19,215 nt of DNA from an uncultured Bacteroidota bacterium (lineage in GTDB: Bacteria > Bacteroidota > Bacteroidia > Bacteroidales > VadinHA17), in NCBI GenBank assembly GCA_903865465.1, contig CAIPJU010000227.1:1-19215 (forward strand). Reading direction: 5' to 3'. Shown piece by piece: positions 13,525 through 19,215 of this stretch (position 1 is its first letter; each line of letters opens with the position of its first letter). The position numbers and the translations under genes were made by a program. The notes beneath the pieces were generated by a model that worked only from the letters and a program-made list of their open reading frames with translations, had not been told where the DNA came from and searched no databases.

Positions 13525-15858
13525 TTATTCAACAGCTTTCATATTGCCAGGGATGGTATATGACTTCCCTTTTTCAGTGGAAGGTAAACTTAAGAGCGAA
13601 CGAGCATATCTGATTTTTAACGGATTGCCAAGTCTGGAAATTATCTTCGCCTCTTTGAGTCTTCCGTTTTCCCAGTCGATATTAACTTCAAAACCTCCGC
13701 GTGCCATAATGCCGTGAATGTATCCTGTTTTCCATTCGGAAGGAAGAGCAGGGAGCAGCTCAACCTCTCCTGCATGGCTTTGCAGAAGCATCTCGGTTAT
13801 TCCGGCAGTTCCACCGAAGTTACCATCGATCTGGAAAGGAGGATGGTTATCGAAGAGGTTGGCGAGAGTAGACCGGCCCAGAAGAGCAACAAGATTTTCA
13901 TAGGCTTTTTCCCCGTCTTTCATCCGGGCGAAGAAGTTGATTATCCAGGCACGGCTCCAGCCTGTGTGGCCACCTCCATTAGCCAACCGGTAATCGATCG
14001 TTTTCCGCGCTGCTGCCATAAGATCCGGCGTATTCTGAAAGTTCATCTGGTTCCCGGGATAAAGACCGTAAAGATGTGACATGTGGCGATGACCCGGTTC
14101 TGTCTCCTCAAATTCATGCGACCATTCCATTATTCTGCCATCCTTCCCAATTTGTGTTGGAGCTAATTCAGGTACTGTTTTTTCCAGTTTCTTTCTGAAT
14201 TGTTCATCAATGCCAAGAATTGCGGATGCAGTTATGGTGTTCTGAAAGAGGTCGCGAATGATCATCTGATCCATCGTTGGCCCCATCACAACGCTTGCAG
14301 AACCCTTGCCACCCGGAATTTTATAACGGTTCTCGGGCGAGATGGATGGCCCGGAAACCAGGTAACCGGTCGCAGGATCTTTAACTAACCAGCCAAGGAA
14401 AAACTCTGAGGCCTCCTTCATGATGGGATAGGATTTCCTCCTGAGATATTCAATATCGCCCCCAAAAAGATAATGGTCCCAGATATTCTGGCAGCTCCAT
14501 GCAATTCCCATTGGCCACATTCCGTAGCCTGTAGCTCCTGTGGGCTCAGTAAAATGCCATGGGTCGGTAGTGTAATGTGCCACTATTCCTTTCAGTCCGT
14601 AGACTTCACTGGCGGTTCTCCGTCCATTAGGCCTGAGGGCATCGATGAAATCAATAAAGGGTTCCTGAAGTTCACTTAGGTTAGTAATTTCAGCAGGCCA
14701 GTAATTCATCTGGATATTGACATTTATATGGTAATCGGCACTCCATGGAGGGTACATTCCGTCGGCCCATATACCCTGAAGATTAGCCGGAAGATTGCCC
14801 GGACGGGAGCTGCTGATAAGTAGATATCTTCCAAACTGGTAATATAATTCTATAAGATCGGGATCGGCATATCCGTTTTGTAAAGCTTCGATCCTGGCAT
14901 CTGTAGGGTAGTAATTTCCCTGGCCAGACCCAAGCTCGATATCCACTCTTTTAAAAAGTGACTGATAATCTGCAATATGACTGCTTCTTAATTCTGAGTA
15001 TGATTTGGCCGAAGCAGCTCTCATCTGTTCCGAAGAAATAATTGCAGGATCAACTCCGCGATAATTGGTGGCAGCTGTAGTAAAGATGGTTACGCTGTTT
15101 GCCTTTTCAACCCTAATCGAGTCTCCTCCTGAAGTGAAAGTCCCGCCATCAGCCATAACTTTCACCCTGGTAGTCATATGAACGCCATCACCCTTACCCA
15201 CATGTTCAGACATTAATATCTCACCCGATGAGGCTGAAATAGCTGGATTTCCACCGCTGCGAGATAAGCGGACTGTAAAGGTCAGCGATTGGGGTTTATC
15301 GGCTGTAAGGTGAACCAATATTACCTGGCTGGGTGAGCTAGAGAAGATCTCACGAACGAAATTTACACCCCCTGAATTATAGGAGACTCTTGCAATTGCT
15401 TCATTGATATTGAGTTCCCTTCGATAGCCAGAATAAAATTGAGATTTTCCGAAATCAAGCCTCAGGTCCCCCAGGGCCTGATAGGTGGCTGTGGGATTCT
15501 GGGGTTTTTGTCCGAGGATGCCTTTCTGTGCAAGCTCCTCTGCCTCCCTGTATTTACCCGCGAAAAGCAGTTTTCTTACTTCAGGGAGAGTCTTGCGCGC
15601 TTCAGGATTTGCATCCCACCTTTCACTTCCAGTCCATACTGACTCTTCGTTCAATTCGAGCCTCTCCTTTTCAACACAACCGAAGATCATGGCCCCAAGC
15701 CTTCCGTTTCCAACAGGAAGCGCTTCATTCCACGTTTCAGCTGGCTTGCTGAACCAGATTTTAAATGGTTCCGGTACACTCTGACAGTTGCATGTAGGAG
15801 TCCATGCCGGGAATAATAAAAGAATGAACAGATAGAATAATGACTTTTTTATACTCAT
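13525..15858 (-). CDS. GH95 family alpha-L-fucosidase
   Basis: A 777-residue exported enzyme (signal peptide about 1-26). The N-terminal beta domain carries LPVGNGRLGAMIFG (47-60) and NEESVWTG (70-77). The (alpha/alpha)6 barrel contains NLQGIWADG (359-367), YHINVNIQMNYWPAE (376-390), SPEN (507-510), HRHMSHLYGLYPG (590-602) and QIDGNFGG (676-683). By analogy with Bifidobacterium AfcA, Asn379 and Asn381 with Asp678 would activate water, and Glu509 would be the acid. GH95 enzymes remove alpha-1,2-linked L-fucose by inversion; some members prefer L-galactose. The His of HINVN is, as I recall, the fucose-type residue at the position that separates the two. It is the first gene of a unit with GH78 (24 nt downstream), so a glycan bearing deoxy-sugars such as pectin, xyloglucan side chains or algal/bacterial polysaccharide is a likely target. 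A 10-bp inverted repeat lies upstream. Confidence 0.92.
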   Translation of the reverse strand: MSIKKSLFYLFILLLFPAWTPTCNCQSVPEPFKIWFSKPAETWNEALPVGNGRLGAMIFGCVEKERLELNEESVWTGSERWDANPEARKTLPEVRKLLFAGKYREAEELAQKGILGQKPQNPTATYQALGDLRLDFGKSQFYSGYRRELNINEAIARVSYNSGGVNFVREIFSSSPSQVILVHLTADKPQSLTFTVRLSRSGGNPAISASSGEILMSEHVGKGDGVHMTTRVKVMADGGTFTSGGDSIRVEKANSVTIFTTAATNYRGVDPAIISSEQMRAASAKSYSELRSSHIADYQSLFKRVDIELGSGQGNYYPTDARIEALQNGYADPDLIELYYQFGRYLLISSSRPGNLPANLQGIWADGMYPPWSADYHINVNIQMNYWPAEITNLSELQEPFIDFIDALRPNGRRTASEVYGLKGIVAHYTTDPWHFTEPTGATGYGMWPMGIAWSCQNIWDHYLFGGDIEYLRRKSYPIMKEASEFFLGWLVKDPATGYLVSGPSISPENRYKIPGGKGSASVVMGPTMDQMIIRDLFQNTITASAILGIDEQFRKKLEKTVPELAPTQIGKDGRIMEWSHEFEETEPGHRHMSHLYGLYPGNQMNFQNTPDLMAAARKTIDYRLANGGGHTGWSRAWIINFFARMKDGEKAYENLVALLGRSTLANLFDNHPPFQIDGNFGGTAGITEMLLQSHAGEVELLPALPSEWKTGYIHGIMARGGFEVNIDWENGRLKEAKIISRLGNPLKIRYARSLLSLPSTEKGKSYTIPGNMKAVE

Positions 15859-15882
15859 TCCGGGGAAGTTTATATAAAAGTA

Positions 15883-15916
15883 AATTTACCGGAATAAATT
15901 AATATCCCGGTAAATT
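15883..15916. promoter_or_regulatory. Perfect 10-bp inverted repeat between mscL and GH95 genes
   Basis: AATTTACCGG (15883-15892) and CCGGTAAATT (15907-15916) are exact reverse complements separated by 14 AT-rich bases. The repeat is 25-58 nt upstream of the GH95 start. A TAAATTTA stretch, close to a -7 box, overlaps its proximal arm, so an operator role is plausible. It is also 62-95 nt past the mscL stop, but only a mixed T-rich stretch follows on the minus strand, so it would be a poor terminator. Confidence 0.45.
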
Positions 15917-15978
15917 ATTTTAAAAACTGAATGGTCTGAACTGACAAAGGTCCTGGGAGGCCTTTTGAGTCAATGATA

Positions 15979-16383
15979 CTATTTTTTGAGAAGATCCCTT
16001 ATTTCAGAAAGCAGAGTCTCTTCCATAGTTGGAGCCGGAGGTGCAGCAGGAGCAGCAGGCAGCTCTTCTTTGCTTTTTGCAGAGTTCATTGCTTTAATGA
16101 GCATGAAGACAGAAAAAGCCACAATAAGAAAATCGAAACAGACCTGTACGAAATTGCCGTAGTTCCATGTCACTGCAGCCTTTGTCTCGGTTGCTGCTTT
16201 CATCACAACTTTCAGGTCAGTAAAATTAACGCCGCCAATCAGCAATCCGATAGGAGGCATGATAATGTCGGTAACCATCGAGGAGACAATTCTGCCGAAA
16301 GCTGCACCAATGATAATACCAACAGCCATGTCGACAACATTTCCCTTCATAGCAAAGGACTTGAATTCATCTACTAGTTTCAT
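15979..16383 (-). CDS. mscL: Large-conductance mechanosensitive channel MscL
   Basis: A 134-residue inner-membrane protein that opens under membrane tension to release solutes during osmotic downshock. The N-terminal amphipathic helix and TM1 read EFKSFAMKGNVVDMAVGIIIG (6-26), with the family's GNVVDMAVG core, followed by the IIMPPIGLL turn at 40-48. The periplasmic loop is about 50-75, TM2 about 76-98, and after an Ala/Pro-rich linker (107-118) comes the C-terminal bundle helix EETLLSEIRDLLKK (121-134). Length and layout are normal. It starts 17 nt after the stop of the DUF3078 gene and is probably co-transcribed with it. A 120-nt gap with an inverted repeat separates it from GH95. Confidence 0.97.
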   Translation of the reverse strand: MKLVDEFKSFAMKGNVVDMAVGIIIGAAFGRIVSSMVTDIIMPPIGLLIGGVNFTDLKVVMKAATETKAAVTWNYGNFVQVCFDFLIVAFSVFMLIKAMNSAKSKEELPAAPAAPPAPTMEETLLSEIRDLLKK

Positions 16384-16400
16384 AATGTAAAGGTTTTAGG

Positions 16401-17357
16401 TTATTTAAAATTGTAGGAGAATCCTACTCCGAGAATTTCCTTGAACTGTATTTTTGAACCAACGGCTTCCCCGTCGGCAATTATGCCATCTCCGTTTTTA
16501 TCGAAAGGAATCTTTATCTTATCATCATAAATAAGCTGTGTGTTCAGGCTTGCCGAGATAAATTTATTGACTTTCAATGAAATCAGTGTTTCCCAGTTTA
16601 CAACAACATTCTGAGGATTCTTTCCATAGTTTGAAAAGAGGTCAATCTTTGTTGTAAATGAAATATTCTTCAGGGCTTCGCTCTTGAAGTCACTCCTTGA
16701 ATAGATTGCTCTTAGATATCCTCCGATTTCCTGGAGTGATTTTTTCCCCGGTGTCACACCGAAGGCTCCTGCATCGGAGAGTTTCTGGTCTCGGACAAAC
16801 GTATACTTATCAGTAAGCGGCGCTATAAAGGCACTAAAGTATTTATCAGGTTTATAATCCGCTCCAAGGGCCACCAGGAGGTAGGCAGGTGCAAAGAGAT
16901 TCGAAATCTTGTTTTCGGTATCAGGATATTTATACCCCGGGGTCATCTGTGTCTTGAAGTTCAGAAGAGCTGCATAATATACATTCTTGAATGCCTCCAT
17001 TCCGAATTTAGAAAGGAAATCAATTTTGTCATCTGTCTTCATTGGAACACCATTGGTCCCCTGTTTCAGGATGCCATAACCAAGGTCGAGGGAGTTGGTC
17101 CAGACATATTTATTCTTCCGATACTCTGCGAATCCGCTGAATAATCCGTTTATTGCAAAAGAATTTTGTCCTCCGGCCGACCAGTTTGTCAGTGAAGTCT
17201 GTCCGAGGTTCACAGAGATGACTCCATGAGTTTTCCATCCTTTTAAGGTATCGGCAATTACCGAACGTAAGGTCTTTTCTCCATCTGTGACCTGTCCATA
17301 GGACATCTGGGAGATTGCAGTTATCAGTAAGAAAAATACAAGAAATTTTGTTTTCAT
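16401..17357 (-). CDS. DUF3078 family outer-membrane beta-barrel protein
   Basis: A 318-residue protein with a signal peptide (1-21, MSYGQ). Alternating hydrophobic strands run through its length, starting with the family-typical VNLGQTSLTNWSAGGQNSF (49-67) and ending in VGFSYNFK with a C-terminal aromatic/basic end, as in outer-membrane barrels. DUF3078 proteins are frequent in Bacteroidetes and have no known function. Residues 286-297 read DKNGDGIIADGE, a full match to a calcium-binding EF-hand loop (D-x-N-x-D-G-x-I-x-x-x-E), placed between the last strands; calcium binding is inference. It is first in a likely two-gene unit with mscL, behind a promoter candidate at 17410-17442, and is divergent from the HerA-like gene. 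Confidence 0.85.
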   Translation of the reverse strand: MKTKFLVFFLLITAISQMSYGQVTDGEKTLRSVIADTLKGWKTHGVISVNLGQTSLTNWSAGGQNSFAINGLFSGFAEYRKNKYVWTNSLDLGYGILKQGTNGVPMKTDDKIDFLSKFGMEAFKNVYYAALLNFKTQMTPGYKYPDTENKISNLFAPAYLLVALGADYKPDKYFSAFIAPLTDKYTFVRDQKLSDAGAFGVTPGKKSLQEIGGYLRAIYSRSDFKSEALKNISFTTKIDLFSNYGKNPQNVVVNWETLISLKVNKFISASLNTQLIYDDKIKIPFDKNGDGIIADGEAVGSKIQFKEILGVGFSYNFK

Positions 17358-17409
17358 TATTTTTGGTTTTAGATTTTAAATTCGGAAGAAATAAAAACCA
17401 GCACAACTT

Positions 17410-17442
17410 CTAAATTAATTGTCCGGCTAAGTTCTTCAACTT
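17410..17442 (-). promoter_or_regulatory. Candidate promoter of the DUF3078-mscL unit
   Basis: On the minus strand TTG (within AAGTTG, 17437-17442), a 19-nt spacer and TAATTTAG (17410-17417) resemble the TTTG-N19-TAnnTTTG promoter of Bacteroidetes, with one mismatch in the -7 box. The predicted leader is about 45 nt. Confidence 0.5.
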
Positions 17443-17530
17443 TCAGATTTTAAAGGATAACATAATACTATAGCGAAACTTTTCATTAGGAATATTGTCA
17501 TTCTTTAATGAAATAAACATCATCGGGCTA

Positions 17531-17552
17531 AAATATAAAAACCTTTATATTT
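17531..17552. other. AT-only 9-bp stem hairpin in the divergent region
   Basis: AAATATAAA (17531-17539) and TTTATATTT (17544-17552) are exact reverse complements around the loop AACC. The sequence lies 151 nt before the HerA-like start and about 115 nt before the DUF3078 promoter candidate. It could be an operator or a DNA-structural element; a chance palindrome in AT-rich DNA is possible. Confidence 0.35.
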
Positions 17553-17702
17553 ATTTACTAAATCGGGAAAGAAAAATGATTAAGTGGCCGATTGAACCAT
17601 CTTTAGAGTCATTATAACAGGGGCATGTTATGTAAATTCTCCTTAAACTGCTAACTTGCACGCCGGTAAAAGAGATTAGGTGAATTATAAAAAATATTAA
17701 TT

Positions 17703-19215
17703 ATGAGCAAGACGGAAACTTTCACAAAACTTATAAATGATGGTTATACCTGCAAGGGTGATTTCATAGCTCTTGGAAGTGCAATGCTTGATGGAGAAGT
17801 CATAGCAGGGGCCCAGGTTAAGATCCCATTATCGACTTTGAACCGTCATGGACTTATAGCCGGAGCAACCGGTACCGGAAAAACAAAGACACTGCAGGTA
17901 CTTTCGGAACAACTCTCCGAAAGAGGTGTCCCTGTACTTCTGATGGATGTCAAGGGAGACCTGAGCGGAATTTGCATGCCAGGCGTTGAGAAACCATTTA
18001 TCACCGAAAGGCATGCTCAGATTAATATACCATATGAATCCAAGGGCTATCCTGCAGAGCTCATGTCACTTTCAAGTCAGGAAGGAGTAAGGCTCAGAGC
18101 TACCGTGTCGGAATTCGGACCTGTTCTTCTTGCCCGTATCCTCGACCTGAACGATACCCAGGCAGGAGTGCTTTCTGTGATTTTCAAATATTGCGATGAT
18201 AATTCGCTGGCTCTTCTCGACCTGAAGGACTTAAAGAAAGCAATTCAATATGTGACCGATGAAGGAAAGGATGTGGTAGAAAAAGATTACGGTAAAATAT
18301 CAACCGCTACAACAGGTATTATTGTGCGTAAAATTCTTGAACTGGAACAACAGGGTGCCGACCTCTTTTTCGGCGAGCTCTCATTCGACATACACGACCT
18401 GCTGAGGAGAGACAAAAACGGCAACGGTTATATCAGCATAATAAGGTTAACTGATATCCAGGACAAACCGAAGCTGTTCTCGACTTTTATGCTTTCGCTT
18501 CTTGCCGAAGTCTACAGCCATATGCCTGAAAAGGGTGATGTGGCTAAACCGGAGCTGGCTATATTTATCGATGAGGCGCATCTTATCTTCGATGAAGCAA
18601 GTAAGGCACTGCTCGGCCAGATCGAAAATATTGTCAAGCTCATTAGATCGAAAGGGGTTGGGATCTTCTTTGTAACCCAGAACCCACAGGATGTGCCGAA
18701 TGGTGTCCTTTCGCAGCTGGGACTTAAAGTTCAGCATGCCCTCAGGGCATTTACCGCTGTCGACAGGAAAGCTATCAAGCTCACAGCAGAAAACTATCCT
18801 CAATCAGATTATTATATAACCGATGAGGTGATTACAAGCCTCGGCATTGGAGAAGCATTTGTAACCGCACTGAGTGAAAAGGGAAATCCAACACCTCTGG
18901 CTGCTACCAGGCTTCGGACTCCACAAAGCAGGATGGACATCTTAACTTCTGCTGAAATTGATTCCATCAACAGGTCCTCATCTCTGGTTAAAAAATATCA
19001 GGAAGATATTGACAGGGAAAGCGCCTATGAAATATTGAGCGGCAAAGTATCAGAGAAAGCCACTCAGCAGGAGCCTCAGAGATATGAAAGTGAGAGCGGA
19101 AGTGACAGTGGATGGGGGATACCATCGCAGCGACCAGTCCAGAGATCGGGAAGAGTAGAACAGACAGTGGGTAGCGAGATGGTAAAAGTTCTTACCAGTC
19201 CTACTTTTATAAGAG
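17703..19215 (+). CDS. HerA/YjgR-like ATPase, DUF853 family (partial, runs off the right edge)
   Basis: 504 codons are visible and the frame is open to the window end. Walker A GATGTGKT lies at 54-61, after HGLIAG; LLMDVKGDLSGI follows at 79-90, and Walker B LAIFIDEAH at 285-293. A sensor-like FFVTQNPQDVP segment comes about 30-40 residues later. This order is that of the DUF853/YjgR proteins, single-chain relatives of the HerA/FtsK ATPases. Their physiological role is unsettled; DNA translocation is assumed from the fold. After about residue 430 the sequence becomes Ser/Gln/Glu-rich and probably disordered (around SESGSDSGWG), which the family commonly has before its last segment. The ATG at 17703 is the first start and fits the family N-terminus. 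Orientation is opposite to all other intact genes of the window, and no partner gene (such as NurA) is visible. Confidence 0.9.
   Translation, partial: MSKTETFTKLINDGYTCKGDFIALGSAMLDGEVIAGAQVKIPLSTLNRHGLIAGATGTGKTKTLQVLSEQLSERGVPVLLMDVKGDLSGICMPGVEKPFITERHAQINIPYESKGYPAELMSLSSQEGVRLRATVSEFGPVLLARILDLNDTQAGVLSVIFKYCDDNSLALLDLKDLKKAIQYVTDEGKDVVEKDYGKISTATTGIIVRKILELEQQGADLFFGELSFDIHDLLRRDKNGNGYISIIRLTDIQDKPKLFSTFMLSLLAEVYSHMPEKGDVAKPELAIFIDEAHLIFDEASKALLGQIENIVKLIRSKGVGIFFVTQNPQDVPNGVLSQLGLKVQHALRAFTAVDRKAIKLTAENYPQSDYYITDEVITSLGIGEAFVTALSEKGNPTPLAATRLRTPQSRMDILTSAEIDSINRSSSLVKKYQEDIDRESAYEILSGKVSEKATQQEPQRYESESGSDSGWGIPSQRPVQRSGRVEQTVGSEMVKVLTSPTFIR

Larger units (their letters stand above)
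17358..17702. other. Divergent intergenic region of 345 nt
   Basis: The region separates the DUF3078 gene (minus) from the HerA-like gene (plus). It is AT-rich and holds the DUF3078 promoter candidate and one AT-only hairpin, given separately. I see no gene or structured RNA. No convincing TAnnTTTG element was found for the plus-strand gene; TAACTTGC near 17655 is a poor match. Confidence 0.6.

Noticed and set aside
15979..16377. Plus-strand open frame antisense to mscL
   Set aside because: Codon pattern and motifs support MscL on the minus strand; the other frame is a shadow.

Overview
The window looks like a chromosomal segment of a free-living, glycan-degrading member of the Bacteroidetes (Bacteroidota), probably close to the Bacteroidales/Marinilabiliales. 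The reasons are the gene families (DUF3078 outer-membrane protein, IS200-like element with Bacteroidetes-style flanking repeats, GH95/GH78/GH16 enzymes with signal peptides), the lack of clear Shine-Dalgarno sequences before starts, and several TAnnTTTG-type -7 boxes. This is inference from gene content; no rRNA or tRNA is present. Nearly all genes lie on the minus strand; only a decayed transposase and the gene at the right edge point the other way.

Left part (1-2780): a truncated secreted alpha/beta-hydrolase esterase and a lipoprotein with a predicted beta-propeller of unknown activity, then a roughly 0.6 kb vestige of an IS200-like element. Its transposase has lost about 48 central residues and the reading frame, and REP-like repeats remain on both sides.

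Lipid block (2783-5382): a fused protein carrying FakA-like kinase and middle domains and a FakB-like (DegV) fatty-acid-binding domain in one chain. A DUF1295 membrane reductase follows 11 nt downstream. A candidate promoter and three alternating AATAAGT/ACTTATT half-sites lie upstream.

Light and carotenoid block (5536-10170): phytoene-desaturase-like crtI, a squalene/phytoene-synthase-family gene, a class I photolyase (start overlapping the synthase stop) and a secreted GH16 endo-glucanase, packed as a likely operon. It probably combines C30/C40 carotenoid formation with light-driven DNA repair.

Glycosidase block (10299-15858): a GH95 alpha-L-fucosidase-type enzyme, a GH78 alpha-L-rhamnosidase-type enzyme and a small secreted DUF2141 protein, spaced 24 and 7 nt apart. 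No SusC/SusD transporter pair is visible. A perfect 10-bp inverted repeat lies just upstream of GH95.

Right part (15979-19215): a DUF3078 outer-membrane protein and the mechanosensitive channel mscL, probably co-transcribed, then a 345-bp divergent intergenic region and a HerA/YjgR-like (DUF853) ATPase that runs off the edge. Most genes belong to known families. The least ordinary items are the FakA-FakB fusion with its upstream half-site array, the crtI-crtB-photolyase-GH16 gene order, and the IS200/REP remnant.
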